Of a stretch of DNA of 40,170 nt, positions 7,790 through 16,146 are shown in pieces; within the stretch, counting starts at the first letter, position 1; each line of letters opens with the position of its first letter. Below the pieces are notes generated by a model, which saw only the letters and a list, made by a program, of their open reading frames with translations, was not told where the DNA came from and searched no databases. The stretch lies in contig NZ_LITM01000005.1 of assembly GCF_001275675.1 (NCBI RefSeq), positions 130,957-171,126 on the forward strand. Direction: 5' to 3'. The DNA is from Lysinibacillus sp. FJAT-14745 (GTDB lineage: Bacteria > Bacillota > Bacilli > Bacillales_A > Planococcaceae). The position numbers were made by a program, and so were the translations under genes.

Positions 7790-9349
7790 TTATTTTGCGT
7801 ATTCCACGGCACGTGTTTCACGAATAACCGTTACTTTAATATGACCTGGATAATCAAGTTCTTCTTCAATACGCTTACGTATATCACGCGCTAGGCGATG
7901 AGAAGCTAGATCATCAATTTTTTCAGGTTGTACAATAATACGGATTTCACGACCAGCTTGAATCGCAAAGGATTTTTCTACACCATCATAGCTTTCGGAA
8001 ATTTCCTCTAACTTTTCAAGTCTACGGATATAGTTTTCAAGCGTCTCACTTCGTGCACCTGGACGAGCTGCTGATAACGCATCAGCTGCAGCTACTAATA
8101 CGGCAATAACAGATGTTGCTTCTGTATCGCCATGGTGAGAAGCAATACTGTTGATAACGACCGGATGTTCTTTGTATTTTGTTGCTAATTCCACACCGAT
8201 TTCGACGTGGCTACCTTCAACTTCATGATCGATAGCCTTACCAATATCATGTAATAAGCCTGCACGGCGAGCTAATGCTACATCTTCACCAAGTTCAGCA
8301 GCGAGTAAGCCTGCTAAATATGCGACCTCAACTGAATGTTTTAGGACGTTTTGTCCATAACTTGTACGATATTTCATGCGGCCTAATATCTTCATTAAAT
8401 CTGGATGTAAGTTATGAATGCCAATTTCAAATGTTGTTTGCTCACCGGTTTCGCGGATTTGTTCATCCACCTCACGACGAGATTTTTCCACCATTTCCTC
8501 AATTCGAGCAGGGTGAATGCGGCCATCCTGTACAAGCTTTTCAAGTGCAAGTCGAGCCGTTTCACGACGAATTGGATCAAAGCCTGATAAAATAACCGCC
8601 TCTGGAGTATCATCAATAATTAAATCTATACCTGTTAGCGTTTCCAAAGTTCGGATGTTACGACCTTCACGACCAATAATACGACCTTTCATTTCATCAT
8701 TTGGCAAGTTCACGACAGATACTGTTGTTTCAGCAACATGATCTGCTGCAAAACGTTGCAGTGCCAGTGATAAAATTTCACGTGCTTTTTTATCTGATTC
8801 TTCCTTCGCACGTGTTTCAGCTTCCTTCGTCATCACAGCAATATCAGTTGTTAGCTCTTTTTCTACTTCTCCTAAGATAATAGCTTTTGCTTCATCTCTA
8901 GTTAATGCAGAAATTCGTTCTAGCTCTGTCTTTTGCGTGGCAACAAGCTCGTCCACTTTGCTTTCCATCTGTTCAATATGCTGTTGTTTTTCGCTAAGAG
9001 CTTGTTCTTTACGCTCTAAGCCTGCTTCTCTCTTATTTAGAGCATCATCTTTGCGATCAAGATTCTCTTCTCTTTGCAATAAACGGTTCTCTTGTTTCTG
9101 AAGTTCTGCACGACGTTCACGAATGTCATTTTCTGCTTCAGTACGAAATTTGTGAGTTTCATCTTTGGCTTCAAGTAGTGCTTCTTTCTTTAATGCCTCC
9201 GCTTCTCGTTTTCCTTCTTCAACGATTGTTTCAGCGACATGTTTAGCACCAGTGATTTTTGAGTCATTCACTTTTTTCATGTAGATATAGCTAACAGCGG
9301 CACCAACGATGAGTCCAAGCAAAGCGGAGATGATAGTAATTCCATCCAT
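7790..9349 (-). CDS. rny: Ribonuclease Y
   Basis: A 519-residue membrane-anchored endoribonuclease that starts decay of much mRNA in Firmicutes. Order of parts: N-terminal transmembrane helix (about 3-22), a long charged coiled coil (about 28-190), a KH domain ([15 protein letters not shown]), and an HD domain with the metal motif [12 protein letters not shown]. Apart from the membrane anchor it is nearly the same as I recall B. subtilis RNase Y. The ATG at 9349 follows a GGAGGTG ribosome site. It has its own promoter (9708-9736), a leader of about 350 bases and its own terminator. In B. subtilis it lies close to ymdB; here they are 6.9 kb apart. Confidence 0.98.
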   Translation of the reverse strand: MDGITIISALLGLIVGAAVSYIYMKKVNDSKITGAKHVAETIVEEGKREAEALKKEALLEAKDETHKFRTEAENDIRERRAELQKQENRLLQREENLDRKDDALNKREAGLERKEQALSEKQQHIEQMESKVDELVATQKTELERISALTRDEAKAIILGEVEKELTTDIAVMTKEAETRAKEESDKKAREILSLALQRFAADHVAETTVSVVNLPNDEMKGRIIGREGRNIRTLETLTGIDLIIDDTPEAVILSGFDPIRRETARLALEKLVQDGRIHPARIEEMVEKSRREVDEQIRETGEQTTFEIGIHNLHPDLMKILGRMKYRTSYGQNVLKHSVEVAYLAGLLAAELGEDVALARRAGLLHDIGKAIDHEVEGSHVEIGVELATKYKEHPVVINSIASHHGDTEATSVIAVLVAAADALSAARPGARSETLENYIRRLEKLEEISESYDGVEKSFAIQAGREIRIIVQPEKIDDLASHRLARDIRKRIEEELDYPGHIKVTVIRETRAVEYAK

Positions 9350-9400
9350 ATGAACACCTCCTCTTGCTATTTGGGTATTACAGTTTCAGTAGGCGCATAC

Positions 9401-9540
9401 ATCAATTTCGCCTTGGCATAAGTATTGCGTCCCGGATTTTAAAATTGTGTTCAAGTCTGCACGAGGGCCGATACGATGTCGGTCATGCGGTAAAGTCACA
9501 TGACGTGGCGTTTTTACCGTTGCAGATTAGTTAGCCATTT
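9401..9540. repeat. Dispersed palindromic repeat-like block in the rny leader
   Basis: GC-richer than its surroundings and full of short hairpins, including CCGA/TCGG near 9470 and CGGTAAA/TTTACCG (9488-9494 and 9513-9519). Its left end shares 14 identical bases, TCAATTTCGCCTTG, with 22553-22566 and resembles the start of the element at 34063 (ATCAATT, GGCATAA, TTGCGTCC in the same order). This suggests a family of mobile or dispersed repeats; the right boundary is uncertain. Confidence 0.45.
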
Positions 9541-9616
9541 TCGCTGGATACGAAGATTTTAGGCCTACATTCTTATTTTCAGTTCTTTAAAATCCATGAC
9601 ATCTGCCAGGGCCCAA

Positions 9617-9657
9617 TCTTCATTTAATAGGTCTTTAAAGGCCTCTCTAAATGAAGA
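9617..9657 (-). other. Imperfect palindrome in the rny leader RNA
   Basis: TCTTCATTTA (9617-9626) and TAAATGAAGA (9648-9657) are perfect complements around AGG, a central TTTAAA and CCT. It would form a long hairpin some 45 bases after the predicted start of transcription. No T-run follows, so it is not a terminator. Confidence 0.5.
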
Positions 9658-9707
9658 CAGAATGTACTGCCTATTTAAAGTCATAATTCAGAAATTATAC
9701 ATATTTA

Positions 9708-9736
9708 ATTGTATAGCTAGCCTCAAGCTCTGTCAA
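9708..9736 (-). promoter_or_regulatory. Sigma-A promoter of rny
   Basis: On the minus strand TTGACA (9736-9731), a 17-base spacer and TACAAT (9713-9708). This is a near-consensus promoter and puts the rny start codon about 350 bases downstream. Confidence 0.8.
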
Positions 9737-9982
9737 GGATAGTCGGGCACATGTTCGCCCTTCTAAGAAAAAAAGTCAGTCATATCCATTAAGAGAATTA
9801 ATTACCTAACACTTTTACACTAACGCTTATTTTAACTTTTTACGTTGAAGCAGTACTTAGGAAGGATTTTTACGAACTAGTTACTTTTGGTGAAATTATC
9901 TGGACATTTGCCTTCGCTACTAACTATATGGATCTCCTAATAAATATTATAAAACCACATTACCTAGTATGTGTAAATAAAA

Positions 9983-10024
9983 AAATGCATTGCTCTCACT
10001 ATAAAGAGTGGGAACAATGCATTT
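9983..10024 (-). terminator. Terminator of recA
   Basis: AAATGCATTG (9983-9992) pairs with CAATGCATTT (10015-10024), with an inner TCTCAC/GTGGGA stem, and seven T follow on the minus strand. It begins at the recA stop codon. Confidence 0.85.
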
Positions 10025-10027
10025 ATA

Positions 10028-11092
10028 TTATTCATCTTCCAGAAGAAGTTTTAATTCCTCATCCATATCTTCCTCTTCATCATGCGCAGCAATTGTGTAA
10101 GATGAAGATGCAATACCGTAAGAAGCACGGATTTTATTTGCGATGTCGTCAAGTACTGCTGGATTTTCTTTTAAATACTGTTTAGCATTTTCACGACCTT
10201 GACCTAGGCGCTCATCACCGTAAGCATACCAAGAGCCACTTTTTTGAACGATGTCTAGTTCAACACCTAAATCGACTGTTTCGCCCTCTTTTGAAATTCC
10301 TTCTCCGTACATAATATCAACTTCAGCTGTACGGAATGGTGGTGCTACTTTGTTTTTCACAATTTTAATTTTTGTACGGTTACCCATAATGTCATTGCCT
10401 TGTTTAATAGCTTCTGCACGACGTACTTCTAAGCGAACGGAGCTATAGAATTTAAGTGCACGTCCACCAGGTGTTGTTTCTGGGTTTCCGAACATAACAC
10501 CAATTTTTTCACGAATTTGGTTAATGAAAATAGCAATCGTTTTTGATTTATTAATAGCACCTGAAAGCTTACGTAAGGCCTGAGACATTAAACGCGCTTG
10601 TAAACCAACGTGCGAATCACCCATATCTCCTTCGATTTCCGCTTTTGGAACTAATGCTGCTACTGAGTCAATAACGATGATATCGATAGCACCACTACGT
10701 ACCAATGCTTCTGCGATTTCAAGCGCCTGTTCTCCTGTATCTGGTTGAGATAATAAAAGCTCATCAATATCGACACCCAATTTTTGTGCATAGATTGGAT
10801 CTAACGCATGCTCAGCATCGATAAACGCTGCTTGTCCACCATTTGCCTGCACCTCTGCAATGGCATGAAGAGCAACAGTTGTTTTACCTGATGATTCAGG
10901 GCCGTATACTTCAATAATACGTCCACGCGGATAACCACCAACACCTAATGCAGCATCAAGTGCTAACGAACCACTTGAAGATGTAGCGATTTCTAAATCT
11001 GTCTTTTCGCCAAGTTTCATGATAGAACCTTTGCCAAAATTCTTTTCAATTTGTTTTAACGCCTGTTCTAAGGCTGCTTTACGATCACTCAT
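10028..11092 (-). CDS. recA: RecA recombinase
   Basis: The 354-residue DNA-strand-exchange ATPase of homologous recombination and co-protease for LexA. Walker A GPESSGKT is at 64-71; the family's [18 protein letters not shown] and [19 protein letters not shown] are all present, with the usual acidic C-terminal tail ([18 protein letters not shown]). The ATG at 11092 follows AAGGAGG at seven bases. It has its own promoter with an adjacent SOS box, and terminators on both sides, so it appears to be a single-gene unit apart from any read-through from cinA. Confidence 0.99.
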   Translation of the reverse strand: MSDRKAALEQALKQIEKNFGKGSIMKLGEKTDLEIATSSSGSLALDAALGVGGYPRGRIIEVYGPESSGKTTVALHAIAEVQANGGQAAFIDAEHALDPIYAQKLGVDIDELLLSQPDTGEQALEIAEALVRSGAIDIIVIDSVAALVPKAEIEGDMGDSHVGLQARLMSQALRKLSGAINKSKTIAIFINQIREKIGVMFGNPETTPGGRALKFYSSVRLEVRRAEAIKQGNDIMGNRTKIKIVKNKVAPPFRTAEVDIMYGEGISKEGETVDLGVELDIVQKSGSWYAYGDERLGQGRENAKQYLKENPAVLDDIANKIRASYGIASSSYTIAAHDEEEDMDEELKLLLEDE

Positions 11093-11137
11093 TCATTTTC
11101 CTCCTTTGAAAACTGTTCACTGTTTTTCTCTATCTCT

Positions 11138-11166
11138 ACTATACTTGTTTTTAAGAGAAGACGCAA
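11138..11166 (-). promoter_or_regulatory. Sigma-A promoter of recA
   Basis: On the minus strand TTGCGT (11166-11161), a 17-base spacer and TATAGT (11143-11138), about 45 bases before the recA start codon. Confidence 0.75.
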
Positions 11167-11174
11167 GAAAAAAG

Positions 11175-11188
11175 CGAACATTTATTCG
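11175..11188 (-). promoter_or_regulatory. LexA (SOS) box of recA
   Basis: CGAATAAATGTTCG on the minus strand matches the Firmicute SOS box form CGAAC-N4-GTTCG in nine of its ten fixed positions and resembles the B. subtilis recA site. It lies eight bases upstream of the -35 hexamer, a position compatible with LexA control. Confidence 0.85.
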
Positions 11189-11204
11189 TTTTTCTTCAAA
11201 ATAA

Positions 11205-11235
11205 AAATTTGGGTAACTTTCCATTACCCAAATTT
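11205..11235 (-). terminator. Terminator between cinA and recA
   Basis: A perfect 12-bp inverted repeat, AAATTTGGGTAA with TTACCCAAATTT and a seven-base loop, followed on the minus strand by TTTATTTT. It starts 16 bases after the cinA stop. Confidence 0.85.
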
Positions 11236-11251
11236 CTATTTTGAACTATAT

Positions 11252-12511
11252 TTAATAACGTTTTTTAAAGCCTCTTTCTTCCAAAAGCTGCATTAAATAA
11301 TGACAAGTAAATTTCGCCGCGCGAAGTCGATTTGTATTACGCATACCCGATAAATGAAGTAAATACGTTATCGGTTTTTCATCGCCAATTGCAATACCAA
11401 TCCAAACCGTTCCTACTGGTTGATGATCATGGGCTGTAGGACCTGCCGCGCCTGTTAATCCAATACCAATATCCGTATCAAACTTTTTACGTACAGCACT
11501 AGCCATAGCCGCTGCACATTCACTGCTTACAATTCCATGTGTATTTAATAAATCTTTTGAAATACCAAGTTGCTTAATCTTAGCCTCTTCTGTATACGTA
11601 ACAACGCCACCAACAAGGGCATCCCCTACACCTGGTATTTCAGCAAGCTCTGACTGAAATAATCCCGCTGTTAAACTTTCTGCTGCAGAAATTGTTAACT
11701 TATTATCTAGTAACATTTCTACTGTTTTAGAGGCGAGAGAATCATCATCTATACCGTATTGATAGTCCCCAACAAGTGCTTGAATCTCTGCTACCTTTGC
11801 TGTAATAAGCTGCTGCGCTTCTTGCTCCGTTTCTGCTTTAGCAGTTACACGCAATGTAACCTCACCGTCAGAAGCAAGTGGAGCAACAGTTGGGTTTGTT
11901 TGCGAATCTAAAATATCTTGGACACGTACTTCAAGCTCCGCCTCTCCAATGCCATAAAAACGCATAACATGCGATTGTATAACCCCTCCAGCATTTAACA
12001 TCGCACCAAGCTTTGGCTTTGCTTCAAACTGGAACATTGGCTCAAGCTCTTTAGGTGGACCTGGAAGCAACATATACGTACGCCCATCCTTTGTTAATAT
12101 CATGCCAGGTGCCATACCGTGATGGTTTACAAGCACCTCACTACTTGCTAGTACTAAAGCCTGCTTACGATTATTATCCGTCATTGGACGTCCTCGTTTT
12201 GCAAAAAATTGCTCAATATTTGCCAGTGCGATATCATCAAATTCGAGAGATACGTCAAGATGGCGAGCAATCGTTTCCTTTGTTAAATCATCCTTTGTAG
12301 GACCAAGCCCACCAGAGAAAATGATTAAATCAGCACGAGTCTCTGCAATGGAAATAGCCTCTTCTAAACGTTGTGCATTATCTCCAACAACAGTGTGATA
12401 ATACACATTTATCCCTAACTCGGACAACTGACTAGAAATAAATCTTGCATTTGTGTTCGAAATCTGACCAAGCAATAACTCTGAGCCAACTGCAAGAATT
12501 TCAGCATTCAT
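11252..12511 (-). CDS. cinA: CinA: MoCF-like domain plus NMN/competence-damage C-terminal domain
   Basis: A 419-residue two-domain protein. The N-terminal COG1058 (MoCF) domain begins NAEILAVGSELLLGQI and has IFSGGLGPTKDDLTKE; the C-terminal CinA/PncC domain has SAAESLTAGLFQSELAEIPG and GIGLTGAAGP. In other bacteria these domains act as ADP-ribose pyrophosphatase and NMN deamidase; in B. subtilis the gene is competence-induced and read with recA. The ATG at 12511 is preferred, with AGAGGT ten bases upstream; a TTG three codons earlier is too close to that site. It starts 17 bases after pgsA and probably shares its transcript. Confidence 0.95.
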   Translation of the reverse strand: MNAEILAVGSELLLGQISNTNARFISSQLSELGINVYYHTVVGDNAQRLEEAISIAETRADLIIFSGGLGPTKDDLTKETIARHLDVSLEFDDIALANIEQFFAKRGRPMTDNNRKQALVLASSEVLVNHHGMAPGMILTKDGRTYMLLPGPPKELEPMFQFEAKPKLGAMLNAGGVIQSHVMRFYGIGEAELEVRVQDILDSQTNPTVAPLASDGEVTLRVTAKAETEQEAQQLITAKVAEIQALVGDYQYGIDDDSLASKTVEMLLDNKLTISAAESLTAGLFQSELAEIPGVGDALVGGVVTYTEEAKIKQLGISKDLLNTHGIVSSECAAAMASAVRKKFDTDIGIGLTGAAGPTAHDHQPVGTVWIGIAIGDEKPITYLLHLSGMRNTNRLRAAKFTCHYLMQLLEERGFKKRY

Positions 12512-12528
12512 GATCCTCAAGACCTCTC

Positions 12529-13107
12529 TTATTTAGACTCAAGTAAGACACGTCGATTTAGATAGAAATAATCCCATCCAGACCATAGTGTAAAGAACAA
12601 TGCGATATATAGCATAATTGTATCAAATGGAATACCAATAAGTGTAAAGATTGTATTGTGTAAAAGTGCTGCTCCGATGGCCATAATTTGAGCCCACGTT
12701 TTAATTTTACCAAGCTGGTTCGCCGCAACAACTTCTCCTTCACCTGCCAATATTAAACGAAGGCCAGTTACTGCAAACTCACGGCTAATAATAATTATTA
12801 TGATCCATGCAGGCGCCATTTCAAGCTCTACCATTAAAATAAAAGCTGCTGAAACTAGCAATTTGTCAGCAAGTGGGTCTAAAAATTTCCCAAATGTTGT
12901 CACAAGATTATATTTACGTGCATAAAAACCATCCACCCAATCAGTCGTTGAAGCAATAATAAAAATGAGTGCACCTACAAAATGATGAACAGGCATCTCC
13001 GCACCGAATAGTGACATTGTTCCCCAGCCAAAATCAAACATCATAACAATGACAAAGAACGGAATAAGTAAGATTCGAGAGATGGTAATTTTATTTGGAA
13101 TGTTCAT
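12529..13107 (-). CDS. pgsA: CDP-diacylglycerol-glycerol-3-phosphate 3-phosphatidyltransferase
   Basis: A 192-residue membrane enzyme that makes phosphatidylglycerophosphate, the first committed step of phosphatidylglycerol. The CDP-alcohol phosphotransferase motif D-x2-DG-x2-AR-x8-G-x3-D-x3-D is exact: D56, D59, G60, A63, R64, G73, D77, D81. Several hydrophobic helices surround it. ATG at 13107 (MNIPNKITISR) has AAAGGTG eight bases before it and gives the usual family length. It lies between rodZ and cinA as in B. subtilis. Confidence 0.97.
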   Translation of the reverse strand: MNIPNKITISRILLIPFFVIVMMFDFGWGTMSLFGAEMPVHHFVGALIFIIASTTDWVDGFYARKYNLVTTFGKFLDPLADKLLVSAAFILMVELEMAPAWIIIIIISREFAVTGLRLILAGEGEVVAANQLGKIKTWAQIMAIGAALLHNTIFTLIGIPFDTIMLYIALFFTLWSGWDYFYLNRRVLLESK

Positions 13108-13135
13108 TTTTCTAACACCTTTCATGATGAAAGAA

Positions 13136-13159
13136 AGTAGTCATCATCAGATGACTACT
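13136..13159 (-). terminator. Hairpin at the rodZ stop, possible partial terminator
   Basis: Perfect 10-bp arms (13136-13145 and 13150-13159) with a four-base loop overlap the rodZ stop codon. Only TTTCTTTC follows on the minus strand, so it is more likely to attenuate or stabilise the transcript than to end it fully before pgsA. Confidence 0.45.
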
Positions 13160-14075
13160 ATTCTTTATTGAAATTGATGACGATGTTTTGCGTTACAGTT
13201 TGCTGTGCATACGTTAAAGGCTCGTCATTAATGTATACTTTAGCTTGCGTTGAATTACCTAAGCGGATACGTGCGTAATTTTGAGATGTTGCGTCAAATT
13301 CTACTACTTCTCCAGCATTATATACACGAGTATCTGTTAGTAATTCTTGTTGCTGTTGGTTACGAATACCGATAAATGTAGGACCAGATACTTCAATACG
13401 TATTTTTAATGTATTAGCACCTGTTAACGTATATGAAGTTGTAGCACCATCCGCTTCAACAGTCCCCGCTGAAATCGATTGCTTAACCTCTTCAGTTTTC
13501 TTTTCGTCAGGTGTTTCCTGGGCTGAATCTTTTGAATCTGTTGAGTTTTGTTTGTCATTTGTTTGAGCTTTTTTATGCTCTTTTTCTTTATCTTTTTCTG
13601 TATCTATTGGTTTTACTTTTGTATCATATTCTATTTCTGATGAAGCTGAATCTTCTGTAACATTTGGTCCTGCACTATTTCTAGACTGCATAAGCACCCA
13701 AATTACCACAATAATGACAATGATAAATAAACCAACGATTATTTTGGGCATTGCCTCCATCATTTTAGTAGAAGGGCCCTTTGATACTTTTCTTCTACTT
13801 GGACTAGTCGTCATCGATTGACTTACTTGATTGTTTGGAGTACCTGGTAGCTCGCTTTTATACGTTTCTAAAAGTTCCTCTGCGTTCAAATCGACAGCAT
13901 CAGCATATTGTTTAATAAAAGCTCGTACATAAAACGAACCAGGCATAATCGAATAATTGCCCTCTTCAATACCTATTAAATAACGCTTTTGAATTTTCGT
14001 TATTTCTTGTAAATCGTCTAAACTGTAGCCTTTAGCCAGTCTCGCCTCTTTCAGTCGAGTCCCTAATTCTGCCAC
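13158..14075 (-). CDS. rodZ: RodZ (YmfM), cell-shape membrane protein
   Basis: A 305-residue bitopic protein: N-terminal helix-turn-helix (XRE-like) domain (about 1-75, with LGTRLKEARLAKGYSLDDL), a basic linker, one transmembrane segment (111-130), a long low-complexity acidic/lysine stretch and a C-terminal DUF4115 beta domain (YTLTGANTLKIRIEVSGPTF onward). RodZ links MreB to the wall-elongation machinery. The GTG at 14075 is chosen because TAGGTG precedes it by seven bases and the family starts close to ELG; an in-frame GTG three codons earlier is less well placed. It follows ymfK by 25 bases and precedes pgsA. Confidence 0.93.
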   Translation of the reverse strand: MAELGTRLKEARLAKGYSLDDLQEITKIQKRYLIGIEEGNYSIMPGSFYVRAFIKQYADAVDLNAEELLETYKSELPGTPNNQVSQSMTTSPSRRKVSKGPSTKMMEAMPKIIVGLFIIVIIVVIWVLMQSRNSAGPNVTEDSASSEIEYDTKVKPIDTEKDKEKEHKKAQTNDKQNSTDSKDSAQETPDEKKTEEVKQSISAGTVEADGATTSYTLTGANTLKIRIEVSGPTFIGIRNQQQQELLTDTRVYNAGEVVEFDATSQNYARIRLGNSTQAKVYINDEPLTYAQQTVTQNIVINFNKE

Positions 14076-14100
14076 TAATAACACCTACTTTAACATCAAA

Positions 14101-14895
14101 TTAAAAATTAAATCCTCCAAATGAATTGGATTCGGACATCATATGATTTTTTTCCATTACTTCATACGTAATTTCTTCATCTGGGTGATGACGTAATTCA
14201 ATAATATAATCAAAATCCTCTATCTTATATTCTGAATGCTGAACAAACATGTCTGGATGCTCGACGACTTTAATGGAAGGCATACTCATCATTTCTCGCA
14301 CTAGCTGCAAATGCCGCTCATCCGATGAACGACGTGTCACAATGCCATCTAATATAAAAATATTATTGTCACTGAATTCATCACCAGCGAGCTTATTGCG
14401 AACAGTCTGCTTAATCATTGTAGATGATAAAAAAATCCATTTTTTATTGGCACATACACTAGCCGCCACGATCGATTCTGTTTTTCCAACACGAGGCATT
14501 CCACGTATCCCAATGAGCTTATGACCTTCTTTTTTAAAGAGTTCAGCCATAAAGTCAACTAAAATACCAAGTTCATCTCGTACGAAGCGGAAGGTATTTT
14601 TTTCATCTGCATCTCGAGGAATATAATGACCGTGCCTAATAGCTAAACGATCACGGAGTTTAGGTTGTCGAAATTTGGTCACGTTAATATGTTCCATTGT
14701 CGAAACAATTGTACGAAAACGCTCAATTGTCTCATCATTGTCTGTATGCACTAACATACCACGTCGATCCTCATCGACACCATTTATCGAAATAATATTG
14801 ACCCGAAGCATCCCTAAAAGTGAAGCAATATCTCCTAATAATCCAGGGCGATTCACCTGAATTTCATATTCAAAGTACCAATCGCTCAAACACAC
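14101..14895 (-). CDS. ymfK: YmfK-family protein (DUF3388), ACT-like plus P-loop
   Basis: A 264-residue protein of unknown function that is conserved in this locus. The N-terminal part (VNRPGLLGDIASLLGMLRVN) looks like an ACT-type small-molecule domain; residues 132-139 (GMPRVGKT) form a P-loop, so it may bind nucleotides. The start is GTG at 14895, with AGGAAGGG just upstream; TTG two codons later is also possible. A promoter is visible 47 bases upstream (14942-14970), and the gene probably leads the ymfK-rodZ-pgsA-cinA transcript. Confidence 0.9.
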   Translation of the reverse strand: MCLSDWYFEYEIQVNRPGLLGDIASLLGMLRVNIISINGVDEDRRGMLVHTDNDETIERFRTIVSTMEHINVTKFRQPKLRDRLAIRHGHYIPRDADEKNTFRFVRDELGILVDFMAELFKKEGHKLIGIRGMPRVGKTESIVAASVCANKKWIFLSSTMIKQTVRNKLAGDEFSDNNIFILDGIVTRRSSDERHLQLVREMMSMPSIKVVEHPDMFVQHSEYKIEDFDYIIELRHHPDEEITYEVMEKNHMMSESNSFGGFNF

Positions 14896-14941
14896 TCGTT
14901 CCCTTCCTATTAGTTAACGTAAAAAATCCTTTATAAGTTCC

Positions 14942-14970
14942 ATCATAGCTGATTTTTTATGTAATGGAAA
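14942..14970 (-). promoter_or_regulatory. Sigma-A promoter of ymfK-rodZ-pgsA-cinA
   Basis: On the minus strand TTTCCA (14970-14965), a 17-base spacer and TATGAT (14947-14942). It lies between the ymfJ terminator and ymfK. Confidence 0.55.
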
Positions 14971-15085
14971 GTTAGAATACGTGGAATTATGGCGTTATTT
15001 TTAAAAACTTACTATTTTTTTTTTGAACATACAAAATAGGCTTACATACGTTCCCTTTTCAATGCAAAAATTCCTTTTTAAACAG

Positions 15086-15117
15086 AAAAAAAGAGGAGAT
15101 AGTTCCCCTCTTTTTTT
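15086..15117 (-). terminator. Terminator of the ymfF-ymfH-ymfI-ymfJ group
   Basis: AAAAAAAGAGG and CCTCTTTTTTT (11 bp) around a ten-base loop; on the minus strand the stem ends in a seven-T run. It overlaps the ymfJ stop codon. Confidence 0.85.
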
Positions 15118-15373
15118 ACTGCACATGCTTATCTTGTACAAGTTTAATGACACAATTCGCCAATGCATGTTTTTCATCTTCAGAGGCAACGCTCCATAAA
15201 TCCGACAGCACTCGCTCTTGTTCATTTTTAGGATCGACATTTGCCGCCAAATATTCCCCAATTTGTACAGCAGCCGATTGAATCATTTTTTTTGGCATGC
15301 CGCTTGATTCTGCTTGCATAACATTTTGACCTAAAAACGATGTCCATTTTTGCCAGTTTTCTAAAATGGTCAT
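15116..15373 (-). CDS. ymfJ: YmfJ-family small protein (DUF3243)
   Basis: An 85-residue protein with the DUF3243 pattern: ILENWQKWTSFLGQNV, AVQIGEYLAANVDPKNEQE, then LWSVASEDEKHALANCVIKL. Function unknown. The ATG at 15373 has an AAAGGAGGAGG site directly before it; the open frame extends 15 codons upstream but those codons cover the ribosome site. Last gene of its transcript, 44 bases after ymfI. Confidence 0.92.
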   Translation of the reverse strand: MTILENWQKWTSFLGQNVMQAESSGMPKKMIQSAAVQIGEYLAANVDPKNEQERVLSDLWSVASEDEKHALANCVIKLVQDKHVQ

Positions 15374-15417
15374 ATGTTCCTCCTCCTTTACACATGTAGT
15401 ATGTGCAAAAAAGAACA

Positions 15418-16146
15418 TTATATGTACCAGCCACCGTTTAATCGAATTATTTGTCCCGTTACATAATCTGCTTTTCCAGAAAGGTAGAAACGCACCATTT
15501 CAGCAACATCCGTTGTTTGTCCAACTAAACCTAACGGAATGTCCTCTAAAATATATTCAAGCTCTTCTTCACATAAATGACTGTTCATCGAGGTATTAAT
15601 AAAGCCAGGTGCAATGGCATTAACACGAATGCGTGACAGTGCCGCTTCTTTTGCATATGACTTCACAAAAGCATGTTGAGCGCCCTTCACGGTGGCGTAA
15701 AGTGCTTCGCCAGCCGATCCAGCCTCTCCCCAAATCGATCCGATAAAAAGTACATAGCTGACATCGTGAGCACGAAGCTTTGATGACAGCAATGCCGTTA
15801 GACGCATTGGATTTTGCACATGGACACGCCATAATGCATCCATATCCTCCACCGTAGTATCTTCAAGCAGAGAATAATGCGCTTGCCCATTTGCAAAGAC
15901 AATCGCTTGCACATTAAAAATTTGCGATGCTAGCAGTTGTGCCCCGGATACTTTCGAAAAATCCCCCTGTACAAGCATAAATTCCTGTGCAGGGAAGTTT
16001 TCTGAAAGCGAGTGGTATAAAGTCTGTGCTGCTGTTTCATTGTTTGAAAAGTGTATGTAGATGGACCAACCGTCCTCTGCCAGACTCTGACAAATAGCAC
16101 GGCCAATCTCACCAGATGCACCTAACACGAGGGCAAACTTTTTCAC
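15418..16146 (-). CDS. ymfI: Short-chain dehydrogenase/reductase (YmfI)
   Basis: A 242-residue Rossmann-fold oxidoreductase of the classical SDR group. The cofactor turn is GASGEIG (9-15), the catalytic serine sits in GSIW (S137), and Y150/K154 form YxxxK in YATVK. The late VNAIAPGFI and the C-terminal YVTGQIIRLNGGWYI are typical of FabG-like members. The substrate is unknown. GTG start overlaps the ymfH stop by one base (TAGTG), which implies translational coupling. Confidence 0.93.
   Translation of the reverse strand: MKKFALVLGASGEIGRAICQSLAEDGWSIYIHFSNNETAAQTLYHSLSENFPAQEFMLVQGDFSKVSGAQLLASQIFNVQAIVFANGQAHYSLLEDTTVEDMDALWRVHVQNPMRLTALLSSKLRAHDVSYVLFIGSIWGEAGSAGEALYATVKGAQHAFVKSYAKEAALSRIRVNAIAPGFINTSMNSHLCEEELEYILEDIPLGLVGQTTDVAEMVRFYLSGKADYVTGQIIRLNGGWYI

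Larger units (their letters stand above)
9350..10027. other. Long gene-free region: rny leader plus recA tail
   Basis: 678 bases with no convincing gene. On the minus strand it contains the recA terminator (9983-10024), the rny promoter (9708-9736), an imperfect palindrome (9617-9657), a CGGTAAA/TTTACCG hairpin (9488-9519) and a palindromic repeat-like block (9401-9540). B. subtilis has pbpX here; no trace of it is visible. Confidence 0.6.

Noticed and set aside
9928..10185. 85-codon plus-strand frame across the recA terminator
   Set aside because: It covers the terminator and the recA C-terminus on the other strand and has no ribosome site.
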